Positions 36,353-46,360 of a stretch of DNA of 64,000 nucleotides are shown here, piece by piece. The stretch spans positions 62,001-126,000 of the forward strand of contig JAOTYK010000001.1 of the NCBI GenBank assembly GCA_029861955.1, read 5' to 3'. The position numbers and the translations under genes were made by a program. The stretch is from Acidobacteriota bacterium. Lineage in GTDB: Bacteria > Acidobacteriota > Polarisedimenticolia > Polarisedimenticolales > Polarisedimenticolaceae. Every line of letters starts with the position of its first letter. The first letter of the stretch is position 1. The notes under the pieces are model-generated. The model was not told the DNA's origin and did not search any database. It saw nothing but the letters and a program-made list of their open reading frames with translations.

Positions 36353-37144
36353 TCAATCCTGGGCGTAAGAGATTTCCATGCGCCGAATCCGTCGCCCGGC
36401 GATCAGGAGGATCACTGCCGTAAGCAGGAGCAGTCCAGGAACGGTCATCCAGATCGGTGGGGGGTCGACGAGGATGGCGAACGGGCCTTCGGTCATCACG
36501 ACCGGATAGAGACCTTGGAGGTAGAAGACGATACTGATCTTCTTGAGCGCGGCGGGCAGGAATACGTTGATGCCCTCCCAGAAAAAGATCACGAGCGCCG
36601 GGATGATGGGATTCCTGAGGAACATGCCGGCCACGACGAAGACGGCTCCGTACCCCAATGTGGCGAGCATGATGATGCCTATATACGCAAACAGATGATC
36701 GAGATGGAGCGGCGAGTTGCCCATGAACATGTACAGGGCGACGTAGCAGTAGATCGCGCTGATGGAAAACAACACGACCGCCGAAAGCCAGCCGGCGATG
36801 AACTTGCCGGCCATCAAGACTTCCCGTCGAATCGGGCACAAGAAATAGTAATGCAGGCTGCAATCGAGGATCTCTCCCCGAAAGAGATTCATGAACAGCC
36901 AGACGCAACCGAAGAAGACGACGAAATGGAGGTGGAACTGAAACAGTCCGGCGAACCACTCGGAGAAACTGTCGACGCCGTCGAAGTCGCCGCCCGTCGC
37001 AGCGGCCACCGCGATCGCTAGCGTAACGATGGCAACCGGCAGCAGGGACAACGCGTAGATCGGAATCGCCCGAGCGCTGAGGAGATTCTTCTTCAACTCG
37101 AAGCTGAGCATTCCGTTAATCTGTCTTAGCCAGAGGCCGTTCAT
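36353..37144 (-). CDS. ABC-2 type transporter permease (second pair)
   Basis: This 263-residue membrane protein has six hydrophobic segments. [20 protein letters not shown] at the N-terminus is typical of ABC-2 permeases, and the middle has [19 protein letters not shown]. It is the last gene of the sigma/FecR/ABC operon and overlaps its ATPase gene by four bases (37141-37144). The substrate is unknown. Confidence 0.82.
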   Translation of the reverse strand: MNGLWLRQINGMLSFELKKNLLSARAIPIYALSLLPVAIVTLAIAVAAATGGDFDGVDSFSEWFAGLFQFHLHFVVFFGCVWLFMNLFRGEILDCSLHYYFLCPIRREVLMAGKFIAGWLSAVVLFSISAIYCYVALYMFMGNSPLHLDHLFAYIGIIMLATLGYGAVFVVAGMFLRNPIIPALVIFFWEGINVFLPAALKKISIVFYLQGLYPVVMTEGPFAILVDPPPIWMTVPGLLLLTAVILLIAGRRIRRMEISYAQD

Positions 37145-38085
37145 CCTTGCCCCTTATCCTGACCGATCAGGTACTGGTAGACCGCCTGAACGTCATCGTC
37201 TGCGGGCGCGACGCGCTCGACTTTAATCTCATGGTCGAGGACGAGATGATTGAGCCGACTGAAGAAGTTGTCGGCGTCCTTCGTCTTGAGGAGCAATCCC
37301 TGCTGATCGGGGTCGATCTTGACCTCGACAACACTGTCCATCTCGAAGACCTTCGAGGCGAGCAGGCTGGGTTTGTCGCAACGGATCAGGATCTGCAGCG
37401 GGTGCTTGTCCATCTCTCCGCGAACGTCTTGAATGCCACCCTCCGCTACGACGTAGCCCTCGTTCAGCAGAATGACCTGATTCGAGATCAGATCGACCTC
37501 GTGGAGGATGTGGCTCGAGATGATGACGTTCTTGCCGGCCTCGGCCAGCTCCTGAAACAGCGAGATCATCTCGGCGCGCGCCATGGGGTCGAGGCCGTTG
37601 AGCGGCTCATCCAGGATCAGGACCGATGGATCGTGGGCGATGGACTGCGCCAGCTTGACGCGCTGACGCATGCCCTTGCTGTACCCGGCGACGCGGCGGT
37701 CCGCGGCGTCCATCAGATTCACGCGAGTGATCGCGGCTTCGGCCCGTCGTTGGGATTCTGCCGCATCGTATCCGTGCACTCTGAGATAGCTGCGAATGAA
37801 CTGGAGTCCACGCATGCCCTTGGGGAATGAGTCGTACTGAGTGCAGTAGCCGAGTTCTCTGAACAGCCGCTCGGGGTCGTCGGTGTCGATGCCTCGTACT
37901 GTGATCTTTCCCTGGCTCGGCTGCAGCAGTCCACTCACGAGATTCATCAAGGTCGTCTTGCCGGAACCGTTGGGGCCGACCAGACTGGTAATTCCCGGTG
38001 GAATATCCAGCTCGACGCGATTGACGCCAAGCACCTCGCCATAGAACTTCGATACATCCTCGAAGCGGATGGTCAGATCACTCAT
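37141..38085 (-). CDS. ABC-2 type transporter ATPase (second pair)
   Basis: This 314-residue ATPase has Walker [11 protein letters not shown], signature YSKGMRQRV and Walker [17 protein letters not shown], with a C-terminal extension of about 90 residues. The start [16 protein letters not shown] at ATG 38085 overlaps the upstream permease stop as ATGA; the longer frame only reads into that permease. It pairs with the downstream permease at 36353-37144. Confidence 0.9.
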   Translation of the reverse strand: MSDLTIRFEDVSKFYGEVLGVNRVELDIPPGITSLVGPNGSGKTTLMNLVSGLLQPSQGKITVRGIDTDDPERLFRELGYCTQYDSFPKGMRGLQFIRSYLRVHGYDAAESQRRAEAAITRVNLMDAADRRVAGYSKGMRQRVKLAQSIAHDPSVLILDEPLNGLDPMARAEMISLFQELAEAGKNVIISSHILHEVDLISNQVILLNEGYVVAEGGIQDVRGEMDKHPLQILIRCDKPSLLASKVFEMDSVVEVKIDPDQQGLLLKTKDADNFFSRLNHLVLDHEIKVERVAPADDDVQAVYQYLIGQDKGQG

Positions 38086-38957
38086 CCCACCACCTCGTAG
38101 GGGCGCAATTTGCGGGACAGGACTGCCAACGCGAGGCCGACGGCGGCAAGCAAGGCGAACCCAGCCAACCCTACCGGGAAACCGCGAGGGGTCGCGAGAC
38201 CCATGATCCCGTCGCTCAGCGTCAACATCATGTTCATCATGTTGATCACGTTGCCAAGCTTCGTGTCTAGCAACTGGTTGATGATCGGTGCGGCCCCCAT
38301 CGGGATGATCAGTACGGCGAGGATCGCCATTCGTGCGACGGGCTTCCACTTCACGTAGGCCGAGATCGCCAGACTAATCAGCGAGAGGAACAGGACCCAG
38401 AGCCCCTGGCCGACAAGAATGGCCAGCCCGATCCGCCAATTGACCTTGAACCAATCCATCCCTGCCAGGTAGCTCTGAAAGACGAACAACCACATCGAGG
38501 GCACCCAACCCACCGCTGCGAGCAGGGGCACGAGGACGGCCAGCTTACCGAGGATGTACTCCCAGCGGCTGAACGGACGGGCCATGTAGAGCGCCAGTCC
38601 GTTGTTCCTCAGATCCGCCGACACGAGCGGGGGGCCGACGATGAACACCATGATGAATGCCAACATCATCGACGGATAGATGGTCCAGCCTCGGAAGAAC
38701 CCCGTGCCGTAGTTGAAGAACTCCTGGGCCATTCCGCCGGAAGTCTCCTGAAACAACTTCAGGACCGCGGCGTTGTGGGGCAGGTAGATCAGGATCGAGA
38801 CGAGAAGCGTGCCGATCACGGGGAGCGCGAAGAAGATCAACACCAGCTTCGACTTGAAGACCTCTTCGATGGCGAAGCGGGGAATGACCAGGAAACGCGA
38901 CCGCTCGTCGGTCAGCTCGCCGTCGTAGCCCGTGTAGTTGCGCTCATAGACCGCCAC
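38082..38957 (-). CDS. ABC-2 type transporter permease (first pair)
   Basis: This 291-residue protein starts [20 protein letters not shown], has about six transmembrane segments, and contains [20 protein letters not shown], the cytoplasmic coupling region common in ABC-2 permeases. It overlaps the upstream ATPase gene by 14 bases and the next ATPase by four. The paired ATPase is encoded at 38944-39876. Confidence 0.83.
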   Translation of the reverse strand: MAVYERNYTGYDGELTDERSRFLVIPRFAIEEVFKSKLVLIFFALPVIGTLLVSILIYLPHNAAVLKLFQETSGGMAQEFFNYGTGFFRGWTIYPSMMLAFIMVFIVGPPLVSADLRNNGLALYMARPFSRWEYILGKLAVLVPLLAAVGWVPSMWLFVFQSYLAGMDWFKVNWRIGLAILVGQGLWVLFLSLISLAISAYVKWKPVARMAILAVLIIPMGAAPIINQLLDTKLGNVINMMNMMLTLSDGIMGLATPRGFPVGLAGFALLAAVGLALAVLSRKLRPYEVVG

Positions 38958-39876
38958 TAGACGCCCCCATTGCCTTCAGGAAAATGTCTTGTAGGGAGTT
39001 TCTCTTGAAGTCCAGTCGTCGGATCTGAATCTCTCGTTGGGCGGCGATCTCATAGAGATCTCGGATCTCGACACCGGTCGGAAGGACCGTCTTGATCCGA
39101 TTGCGCGAAAGGACTGCAATCTCGCAACCCATCTCTTCGAGAGCAGCGCCGAACGACTCGTCATTGCCGGATGTCTCGATCTCGATGAACTTGCGATTGG
39201 CTCGACGCTCTTCTTCAAGATCGCACGTCGAGGCGATGCGTCCGTCCTTGAGGATCATGACCTCGTCACAGACCTCCTCGACATCACGCAGGAGGTGCGA
39301 CGAGAGGATCACGCGCACGTCCCCATCCTTCTTGATCTCCTTGATCAGTCGGAGCATGCGCTCTCGATGGGGCGGATCGAGTCCGTTGGTCGGCTCGTCG
39401 AGGATGATCAGGCTGGGGCTGGCAACGATCGCCTGCGCCAGTTTCGCCATCTGCTTCATGCCCAGCGAATAGGACTCGAGCTTGCGGTAGCGGGCCTCGC
39501 CCAGCCCGACGTAGTAGAGCGCCTCGTGGGCCCGTTCCAGCGCCGCCCGTGGTCCGAGACCGCTCAACTCCGCCATCAATCGAACGAGCCGCACCGCGGT
39601 CATGCCCGCGACAAACGCGTCCCGCTCGGGCATGTAGCCGATGCGGGACTTCAGGCGACGATTCTCGGTCCGGATATCCAAGCCGAGCACACGAGCCGTC
39701 CCGTTGGTCGGCGGGTGAAAGCCCATGATGGTATGGATCAGGGTCGTCTTGCCGGCCCCGTTAGGGCCAAGCAATCCGATCGCACGACCGGCCAGCTTCC
39801 CGTGCAGGTCACGGAGAATCTCGTGTCGACCGAAGCGAACTCCGAGTCCGTCAAACTCAATTATGTTTTGCGTCAA
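38944..39876 (-). CDS. ABC-2 type transporter ATPase (first pair)
   Basis: This 310-residue ATPase has Walker [17 protein letters not shown], signature YSLGMKQMA and Walker [15 protein letters not shown], the H-loop SSHLL, and a C-terminal regulatory segment of about 90 residues. It overlaps the FecR-domain gene upstream by four bases and its permease downstream by 14. It is not a close copy of the ATPase at 37141-38085. Confidence 0.9.
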   Translation of the reverse strand: MTQNIIEFDGLGVRFGRHEILRDLHGKLAGRAIGLLGPNGAGKTTLIHTIMGFHPPTNGTARVLGLDIRTENRRLKSRIGYMPERDAFVAGMTAVRLVRLMAELSGLGPRAALERAHEALYYVGLGEARYRKLESYSLGMKQMAKLAQAIVASPSLIILDEPTNGLDPPHRERMLRLIKEIKKDGDVRVILSSHLLRDVEEVCDEVMILKDGRIASTCDLEEERRANRKFIEIETSGNDESFGAALEEMGCEIAVLSRNRIKTVLPTGVEIRDLYEIAAQREIQIRRLDFKRNSLQDIFLKAMGASSGGL

Positions 39877-42617
39877 GTCCGGTTCTGCTGATCCACGCTT
39901 TCGTCACTCGATGGGTCCAGGGCGGGCTGAGCGTGTTGATCGCCCGCCCTGGCCGCATGATCGAGTAATTCTTGCACATTCATGAGGTGTTCCAGGCTGA
40001 GAAGCGACATTAGTCCGGAACTGAACATGCCGCCCTCAGTGGTATGAACGAATCGGATCCGAGAAGGTTCCCCATAAGCGACCGTCAGGCTAGGTTTCAT
40101 CACACCGCTGAACGCCGCGACGATATCCTGCTGAGGACCGTTGAACTCGTCGGCCATCCCCTGGAGCTGCCGGGCGACCGGTCCGACGACCGAACCCAGG
40201 TCCTGGAAGAGCACGGCCGAAAAATGGGCCTCGCTGTCCTCCGGAAGCAACGAGACAAATCGCTGGGAACTGGACAGCGTCACACCGGACCTCCGTGTCT
40301 GGAGTGCACGATTGACCAGGCCGCGAGAGGCCGCCACAACCATGTAGCCGTCATGGTAGGTGTAGTGGGCCGATAGGCCGGTATCCAGGGACTTGAACTC
40401 GTAAGCGTTTCCGTGACGGACGATACGGAAACCGTCCATGTCATTCTCGGCAGCGATACTGTTCAACTGGCCCACACCCCACTCAAGGGTCATCTGGAGG
40501 GTCATCGGGTCATAGACTTCCATGACCAGTTTCCAGGAGGGAACCGGAAGGAGAGGACCGTCGATGGCGAACGCGAACTCGCCACCGATCGAGGCCGCCA
40601 CATCGTCGACGATACTGGATCGGCCGGTGCCTTCAAACTCGTCCAGCCATTCTCCGACCGGCGAGCCCTTGCCGGCGAGCTTCTCGAGCAGTTGCTCGAC
40701 GGCCGAACTGGAGTCTTCCATGGCAAACGCGGCTACGAGTGTCGCGCTAGGGGAGATGAAGTCCAGAGTACCCATCGGGGCCGGATCGGCCAGCCACGAG
40801 GCCAGACCACGATCGGGTTCGCCGTAGGTCAGGACCATGCTGGTCTCTGCGTTGTCACCCTTCTTCTGGCGCTGGGCGATGACGTGCTGCATGTCGTGGA
40901 TGCCGAGGGTCTTGGCCATCGAATCGCTATTGTCGATTACATCGTTAGCGTCGACGAGGGTCGCCACGTCGACACCGATCACCCATTCAACACCCTCACG
41001 ATAGAGCTCATCGAGGCGCGTGTGGAACGGCTGACCGACAAATGTCGAAGGTGCCGTACCCCGCAAGTTGCGAGTGAACGCGTCGATCTGTGCACGCTCG
41101 GGAGTGAACGCCACCAGGTCGCCACGAACCGCGACAAACATGTCGGCCTCGGTCGGTGCCATGCTGCCATCTTCAACGACGGCGATAATCGGACTGTCAC
41201 CGCCCACCTCGTCACTGATCCCCTGGATGCGGTCTTGCACGAAGCGACCGAATCCGGCCGGTCGATGAACGGTGGACAGAATCACCGGCTCGACGACACC
41301 ACCCGATGCGTCCATCTGGACGGTGAGTGCAATCTCGTCACCGAGTTCGTCACCCCAGGCCTGAAGCTCATCCATCATCCGCTCGAGGTCCTCTTCGAAG
41401 TCGCCCTCGGCGACGGCTTCATCCCACCATTCCGAGAGAAGGGTGTTTTCCTGGACCTTCTCCTGCAGCAGTTGGTAGCTGTCGGCCAGGGTCTCGGCGA
41501 GATTCGGAATGCCGACGTAGATCACCGTATCCGCGGGGGCACGATCGAGCAGCGTCGTGGAGTAGCGGGTCGACGGTCCCTGGATCTCTTGCTCGATCTC
41601 CTGGGTGATGCGGGTCAACTCCGCGAGGACCTGTATGTGACGCTCTCGGTTCTGACTCCAGCTGATCTCGTCGGCGACCGGAACGGCATCAAGTCGCTCA
41701 TTCGTGGTGGTCTGGTTACCGGCAAGGAGGATGTCGGTCTGACCGGAGTGCCCGACGTGGACCTCACCCTCGATGACCGAAACGCGGGACCCCTTCATGC
41801 CGTGGTTGACGGCGAAGGTGGTTCCGGTGACCGCGACGTTGGCCTCGTCGGTGTTGACGTAAAGCCGGCCGTTCTCTTGCTTGGCCGCCTCGACGATGAT
41901 GCTTCCTCGTTCAAGATCGATGATCCGGTCACGCTCGTTGAGCGCCCATAGCTTGCGTTGGTTCTTGACGGCGAGTTCCGCGCGCTCGTCCATCTCAACC
42001 AGCGAACCGTCTTCGAGTCGGAGCATTGCGCGAGAGCCCTTGCCGGTTCGCAGGGCGGTGCCGCCGGATGTCTGGATGGTGTCTCCGGCCTTGAGCGCCG
42101 TCGTGCCGTCCTCGGTGACCTGCAAGACCTCACCGTCGAGGTTCTCGATCGTGATCATCCCGCCGGTCTGAATCGAGAAGACCGAGCTGTTGTAGCCGAC
42201 TCCCACCAGGGCGACGAAGATCGTCGCGGCGACGGCAATCCGCCAGCCCCACGCGGCGAGGCGACTGTTGCCGGGCTGCTTGACCGGTGCCGTCGAGCCT
42301 CCGTGACGCGATCGTGACTCGTTGAGCGCTTTCCTGCAGGGGAGGCACTCGCCGACATGATCTTCCAGGAGCAGGGCCTTCGCTTCCGACAGGCTGTTCC
42401 GAAGGTACGCAGGAATCACGGCCTGAAAGTCAGCGCAGTCGCGGATACGCGCACCGAGTTCCTCTTGTTCCGTGCCGGCGATCGATTCGGCGTGGGCCTT
42501 CTCGACCTCGCGCCACACATCGTCGGTGATGCGCTGCTCGTCCTTCGCCGAGAGGTTGTCCTCGCGGACCGAGTCGATTGCGTTATCGAGAATCTTTTCG
42601 AGGTCGTTGCTGTTCAT
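39873..42617 (-). CDS. Zinc-finger anti-sigma/FecR-domain membrane protein with a large extracytoplasmic region
   Basis: This 914-residue protein is co-encoded with an ECF sigma factor. A cytoplasmic zf-HC2-like zinc site (Cys61, His87, Cys91, Cys94, in HVGECLPC) would bind the sigma factor. One transmembrane helix follows (about 125-141, [13 protein letters not shown]). A FecR-like domain (about 175-300) contains [18 protein letters not shown] and [14 protein letters not shown]. The remaining 600 residues are extracytoplasmic, partly resembling DUF3352-type proteins ([33 protein letters not shown]). It overlaps the sigma gene and the first ABC ATPase by four bases each. The likely role is sensing an envelope or substrate signal for the ABC systems; the signal is unknown. 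Confidence 0.8.
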   Translation of the reverse strand: MNSNDLEKILDNAIDSVREDNLSAKDEQRITDDVWREVEKAHAESIAGTEQEELGARIRDCADFQAVIPAYLRNSLSEAKALLLEDHVGECLPCRKALNESRSRHGGSTAPVKQPGNSRLAAWGWRIAVAATIFVALVGVGYNSSVFSIQTGGMITIENLDGEVLQVTEDGTTALKAGDTIQTSGGTALRTGKGSRAMLRLEDGSLVEMDERAELAVKNQRKLWALNERDRIIDLERGSIIVEAAKQENGRLYVNTDEANVAVTGTTFAVNHGMKGSRVSVIEGEVHVGHSGQTDILLAGNQTTTNERLDAVPVADEISWSQNRERHIQVLAELTRITQEIEQEIQGPSTRYSTTLLDRAPADTVIYVGIPNLAETLADSYQLLQEKVQENTLLSEWWDEAVAEGDFEEDLERMMDELQAWGDELGDEIALTVQMDASGGVVEPVILSTVHRPAGFGRFVQDRIQGISDEVGGDSPIIAVVEDGSMAPTEADMFVAVRGDLVAFTPERAQIDAFTRNLRGTAPSTFVGQPFHTRLDELYREGVEWVIGVDVATLVDANDVIDNSDSMAKTLGIHDMQHVIAQRQKKGDNAETSMVLTYGEPDRGLASWLADPAPMGTLDFISPSATLVAAFAMEDSSSAVEQLLEKLAGKGSPVGEWLDEFEGTGRSSIVDDVAASIGGEFAFAIDGPLLPVPSWKLVMEVYDPMTLQMTLEWGVGQLNSIAAENDMDGFRIVRHGNAYEFKSLDTGLSAHYTYHDGYMVVAASRGLVNRALQTRRSGVTLSSSQRFVSLLPEDSEAHFSAVLFQDLGSVVGPVARQLQGMADEFNGPQQDIVAAFSGVMKPSLTVAYGEPSRIRFVHTTEGGMFSSGLMSLLSLEHLMNVQELLDHAARAGDQHAQPALDPSSDESVDQQNRT

Positions 42618-43165
42618 TGCTCTGCTCCTACATACGAACCGATGGCATCGCGCAACTTCTGACGTGTGCGATGCAGGATCACGTTCACCGTGCTTCGGGA
42701 AGTTCCCATCATTTTTGCTATTTCGTGGTTGCCATATCCCTCGAAGTAACGAAGGACGAATATTTCCGCAGACTTGGGGCTCATCGTTGCCAGCGCCAGC
42801 CGGATCTGTTCGCGGATCTCGCTGGATCCTTGAAGCCGATCCGGGGACTCGTCTTCCCGACCTGCCAGAGTCGGCTCGATATCCTCGAGGGGAGCCGATC
42901 GGGCTGCGGTGCGGGAGCGCACGATGTCCAACGAGGCGTTGATCGCGGCTCGATGAAGGTAGTTGCCGGGACTGTCCGACAACGGGGACCCGCCTTCCCG
43001 ACGAACGAGCCGAAGAAAGACGGTCTGCAGGACATCCTGGGCGTCGTCCATGCTTCCCGTGACCCGATAAGCGGCGCGCACGACTCTCTGGCTGTGGTCG
43101 CGGTAGACCTGCTCCAGTTCGCCGCCGGCGGCCGATCCGGTTTTCTGTGCCTGAGCTGCACTCAC
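42614..43165 (-). CDS. ECF-type RNA polymerase sigma factor
   Basis: This 183-residue sigma factor has region 2 (VYRDHSQRVVRAAYRVTGSMDDAQDVLQTVF, split here by function into core- and -10-binding parts) and region 4 (FEGYGNHEIAKMMGTSRSTV). The start is GTG 43163-43165, with AGGAGG nine bases upstream. It overlaps the FecR-domain gene, its presumed anti-sigma partner, by four bases and is the first of six overlapping genes. It may control its own promoter, which lies in the AT-rich region 43254-43287. Confidence 0.9.
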   Translation of the reverse strand: MSAAQAQKTGSAAGGELEQVYRDHSQRVVRAAYRVTGSMDDAQDVLQTVFLRLVRREGGSPLSDSPGNYLHRAAINASLDIVRSRTAARSAPLEDIEPTLAGREDESPDRLQGSSEIREQIRLALATMSPKSAEIFVLRYFEGYGNHEIAKMMGTSRSTVNVILHRTRQKLRDAIGSYVGAEQ

Positions 43166-43253
43166 TATGGGGTCCCTCCTGAGGTGAGCCTCAATTTAAT
43201 AACGCCTGGGGCTGCAGATGATTAACGCCCCTCTGTGTCGTTGGAGAAAATAG

Positions 43254-43287
43254 TTGACGAAATATAGCATAAGTCTATTAAATTCAA
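43254..43287. promoter_or_regulatory. Overlapping divergent promoters of the sigma operon and the nitrilase operon
   Basis: Plus strand: TTGACG (43254-43259), 16-base spacer, TATTAA (43276-43281). Minus strand: TTGAAT (43282-43287), 15-base spacer, TATATT (43261-43266). The two interleave in an AT-rich island that stands out from the GC-rich surroundings, so polymerase occupancy in one direction should exclude the other. The rest of 43166-43386 holds no other gene. Confidence 0.5.
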
Positions 43288-43386
43288 CGAGTTATGGGAT
43301 TGATGCGCCACGCACGATTCCCCCGTCCGGACGGTATGCCATCATGCCACGGTCGACCCGGTCGGTGAAGGGTGGGGGTACGGGGC

Positions 43387-44223
43387 GTGGCAAAGAAGGG
43401 CCGGAAGAGGTGGAGCGTCGCGGCCCTCCAGATGACCTCGACCCCCGATGTCGCCCGCAATCTTCATGACAGTCGAAACGCCATCCGACGGGCGGCTCGC
43501 CGTGGCGCAGATCTGATCGCGCTTCCCGAGAATTTCGCCTACCTCCGAAAGGAGGGGCTGCCGGTTCCCATCCGCGAGGGCCTGGACGGCCCGATCGTCA
43601 CCGAACTGCGAGAGTTGGCCGCCGGCCTGAACTGCTATCTACTCCTCGGTTCCTTCCCGGAGCGACGTAAGGGGCGGCGCCGGATCTCCAACACCTCCAT
43701 TCTGATCGACCCGGCGGGGGCGATCGCCGCCACCTATCGAAAGCTCCATCTGTTCGACATCGCGATTCGAGGCGGTGTGACGCTCAAGGAATCGAAGACC
43801 GTCGAGCCCGGAGCCGAGGTGGTCGTGGCCGACACACCTCTGGGGAAGCTCGGGATGTCGATCTGCTACGACCTGCGGTTCCCGGAGTTGTATCGTCGAC
43901 AGATGCAATTGGGCGCTCAGGTGCTGTTTGTTCCGGCGGCGTTCACGGCCTACACCGGGCCCGCGCACTGGTTGCCACTTCTTCGTGCCAGGGCCATCGA
44001 GAATCAGTGCTGGGTCGTGGCTCCGGCGCAGACCGGAAGCCATCATGCGGACCGTAGGTCCCACGGCGAGACGGTCGTGATCGATCCGTGGGGGGCCGTG
44101 GTCGCGAGGCGGGTCAGCGCACCGGGGGCCGTGACGGCCACGATCGACCTGACGGCCATCGATCGGGTGCGTCGTGGGCTACCCTGCGCGGACCATGTGC
44201 GTCATGATCTTTTCGATTTGTAG
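43387..44223 (+). CDS. Carbon-nitrogen hydrolase (nitrilase superfamily amidase, Nit-like)
   Basis: This 278-residue protein has the nitrilase triad: Glu in ALPENFAYL, Lys in YRKLHLFD, and Cys in SICYDLRFPELYRR. The CYDLRFPELY sequence and spacing are those of the Nit1/Nit2 branch, which hydrolyses deaminated glutathione or omega-amides as metabolite repair. The start is GTG 43387 preceded by GGGGG; GTG 43372 is the alternative. It heads a three-gene plus-strand unit. Confidence 0.88.
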   Translation: MAKKGRKRWSVAALQMTSTPDVARNLHDSRNAIRRAARRGADLIALPENFAYLRKEGLPVPIREGLDGPIVTELRELAAGLNCYLLLGSFPERRKGRRRISNTSILIDPAGAIAATYRKLHLFDIAIRGGVTLKESKTVEPGAEVVVADTPLGKLGMSICYDLRFPELYRRQMQLGAQVLFVPAAFTAYTGPAHWLPLLRARAIENQCWVVAPAQTGSHHADRRSHGETVVIDPWGAVVARRVSAPGAVTATIDLTAIDRVRRGLPCADHVRHDLFDL

Positions 44224-44253
44224 ATCTGTTCATTCAGGGAGCGAGAACCAACG

Positions 44254-44709
44254 ATGTACTGTCCCCAGTGTAGAGACGAATTCCGGGAAGGATTCACACG
44301 ATGCGCAACGTGTGATGTCGACCTGATCGCCGACCTGGAGTCGGCTCCGCCCCCGGAACGGGTGCCGGAGAAGAAGGACGCCGCCCGTCATGCAGCGGTC
44401 GCGCCGCAGATGTTGGAGTACTGCGGTTTCCTCGATCTTAATGAGGCGCGCACGTCGCGGGACCAGTTACGGGCGGAGAGTATTCGCGCCGATATCCTCG
44501 TGCGGGAAGCTCCCGACGCAGCGTTGGATGCGCCGACCGACGAAGAGTACTGGCTACGCATCGAATCCCAGCTCTTTCGTCGCGCCAGCGAGATTCTTCG
44601 CCCCGACGCCCCGGTGGACGGCGGAGAGGGGACCGTCGCGTGTCGCGATTGTGGACTGACGGTCAGTCGCGGGGAGAGTTTCTGCCCCGCGTGCGGGACG
44701 CGACTGTGA
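44254..44709 (+). CDS. Double zinc-ribbon protein with a DUF2007-like middle
   Basis: This 151-residue protein has an N-terminal ribbon, MYCPQCRDEFREGFTRCATC, and a C-terminal ribbon, CRDCGLTVSRGESFCPACG. The middle (about 48-110, including LDLNEARTSRDQLRAESI) resembles the putative signal-transducing DUF2007 domain. Function is unknown. The stop overlaps the HAD start as GTGA. Confidence 0.75.
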   Translation: MYCPQCRDEFREGFTRCATCDVDLIADLESAPPPERVPEKKDAARHAAVAPQMLEYCGFLDLNEARTSRDQLRAESIRADILVREAPDAALDAPTDEEYWLRIESQLFRRASEILRPDAPVDGGEGTVACRDCGLTVSRGESFCPACGTRL

Positions 44710-45392
44710 CCGAATGCGTCCTCCTCGACGCCGGTGGCGTCCTGCTGGACCTGGACTACGCCTACCTGCGACGCCTGATCGACGCACGGGGTGTCGAGGT
44801 GAGCGAGGGTGATCTCTCTCGCTTCGAGGCCATGGCCCGCAAGGAGGTGAATGACCACGTCGCCACCGGGGGGAGTACCGCCGAGCGTTGGCGGGACTAC
44901 TTCCAGTCGATCATTTTTGCGGCGGGTCTGCGTGAGGTCGATGTGCAGGAAGCGATGATTGACTCGCTGTGGGAGGCCCACCGACGGTTTGGCCTCTGGA
45001 CGGTTGCGATTCCGGGAGCGATCGACGCGGTCCGGCGTCTTCACGAGGCCGGCATACCGGTCGGCGTCGTCAGCAACGCGGAGGGTCGGGTCGAGCAAGA
45101 TCTCAACGACGCGGGGTTCGACGGTCTCCTGAAGACCGTCGTCGATTCCCACGTGGTGGGTGTGGCCAAGCCGGACCCGGAGATTTTCCGGATCGCGTTG
45201 CAGCAGATGGGTGCGAACGCGGACTCGACCGTGTTTGTAGGCGACGTCCCCGCGGTCGACGTCGCAGGCGCCCGGGCCGCGGGGCTCCGGGCGTTCCTGC
45301 TTGATCGTCACGATCTCTACCCGGGAAGCGATGCTCCCCGACTTGGTGCCATCGAGCAGCTTCCCGATCGGGTGCTCGAGGATCGGTCCTAG
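44706..45392 (+). CDS. HAD-superfamily hydrolase
   Basis: This 228-residue protein has motif I LLDAGGVLLDLDY (nucleophile Asp, with Gly at the usual second Asp position, as in several HAD branches), motif II VVSNAEG, the motif III lysine in GVAKPDPEIF, and motif IV VFVGDVPAVDVAGA. A helical cap lies at about 15-95. It is probably a phosphatase of small metabolites; the substrate is unknown. GTG 44706 overlaps the preceding stop. The 3' end overlaps the convergent gene by four bases. Confidence 0.85.
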   Translation: MTECVLLDAGGVLLDLDYAYLRRLIDARGVEVSEGDLSRFEAMARKEVNDHVATGGSTAERWRDYFQSIIFAAGLREVDVQEAMIDSLWEAHRRFGLWTVAIPGAIDAVRRLHEAGIPVGVVSNAEGRVEQDLNDAGFDGLLKTVVDSHVVGVAKPDPEIFRIALQQMGANADSTVFVGDVPAVDVAGARAAGLRAFLLDRHDLYPGSDAPRLGAIEQLPDRVLEDRS

Positions 45393-46198
45393 AAGACCGC
45401 CGCGTAACCTCCGATGATCGTTGCGTCCGGCGCGCCGTCAGTCAGCCCAAGACTCACCGCGCCACGGATCGAACCGCGATTGGTCACACGCCAGTTGACG
45501 CCGCCGAGGACGCGAGAATCGGAATCCGCCCCTTCGAAACGCTCTCCGTTGTAATCAAACTCGCCGATCACCGAGAGTGTGTCGGAGACAGGAAACAGGA
45601 GCCCGATGCCGGCCTGCAGCGCGATCTCGCCATCGATATCCGGCGAGCCGAAGATGCGACCGTCGCCGTTGATCTGAAGGCCGACGTGTCCGCTGACGAT
45701 CCCGCGGTCCAATCGCCAGCGACCGGCACCAAACGCGCTGGCGGCAAACGCGTCGAATCCGAGTCCGGCGGTGTCGTCGCCGGTGGGAACCACGAGCGTT
45801 CCGCCGACGGCGAATTCGCCGTTACCTCGATTGGAGCCGAGGTGGTACTTGAACCACAGGTCGAGGTCCGTGGCGCCGGAGCCGTCGGGTGTCCCAATCC
45901 CGGCGATGTCGGTGTCGCCGAAGCCGACCCGTCCACCCACCTCGATATCCTCGTACGGTTGGAAGGCGGCGACGAGGCGCACGATGGTCGCGTCAAAGCC
46001 GTCGCCATCGACCAACTCCAGTTGGCCTTCCCACCATTGGGAATCGACGACGGCCGCGTCCTCGATGAACGAGAGGAACATCCGATCGTTGCCCGAGGTC
46101 GGCTTCGGCTTAGGGTCTTCCTGGGCCAGCGCGAGCGCCGGCACGAGGATCAGGAGGATGGCGATCGATAGACGTCGGGCAAGGGACATGGTCAGCAT
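45389..46198 (-). CDS. Secreted or outer-membrane beta-rich protein
   Basis: This 269-residue protein has a signal peptide (LSIAILLILVPALALAQED) followed by alternating polar/hydrophobic strands such as LVAAFQPYEDIEVGGRVGFG and GEFAVGGTLVVPTGDDTAG. The C-terminus ends GGYAAVF with the terminal Phe common to outer-membrane barrels. It resembles small porin or transporter-like barrels of no known substrate. AGGAG is nine bases before ATG 46198, and a hairpin abuts that site. Confidence 0.7.
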   Translation of the reverse strand: MLTMSLARRLSIAILLILVPALALAQEDPKPKPTSGNDRMFLSFIEDAAVVDSQWWEGQLELVDGDGFDATIVRLVAAFQPYEDIEVGGRVGFGDTDIAGIGTPDGSGATDLDLWFKYHLGSNRGNGEFAVGGTLVVPTGDDTAGLGFDAFAASAFGAGRWRLDRGIVSGHVGLQINGDGRIFGSPDIDGEIALQAGIGLLFPVSDTLSVIGEFDYNGERFEGADSDSRVLGGVNWRVTNRGSIRGAVSLGLTDGAPDATIIGGYAAVF

Positions 46199-46214
46199 TC
46201 TCAGGATCTCCTCT

Positions 46215-46232
46215 CCGGGCCTCGTGGCCCGG
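46215..46232 (-). other. Hairpin abutting the ribosome site of the barrel-like gene
   Basis: The perfect 7-bp inverted repeat CCGGGCC/GGCCCGG with a four-base loop lies just upstream of AGGAG (46208-46212) in the mRNA of the gene starting at 46198. It has no T tract in the minus direction. It could protect the 5' end of the mRNA or affect ribosome access. Confidence 0.5.
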
Positions 46233-46360
46233 TTTCATTGGATTCTGGAAGGGTTTCGGGTCTGGGTCTCCAGCCGTTGGACGGGCTACCATTGTAGCTC
46301 CGTGCGGAGAACCGGCAAGGTGCAACTTTTCCCCGTGTGGACCGTTCCTTGGGTGAAGGA

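Noticed and set aside
40413-41951. 512-codon plus-strand open frame
   Set aside because: It is antisense to the FecR-domain gene, which has clear domains and operon overlaps. The frame is a by-product of GC-rich codon use and its translation has no family features.
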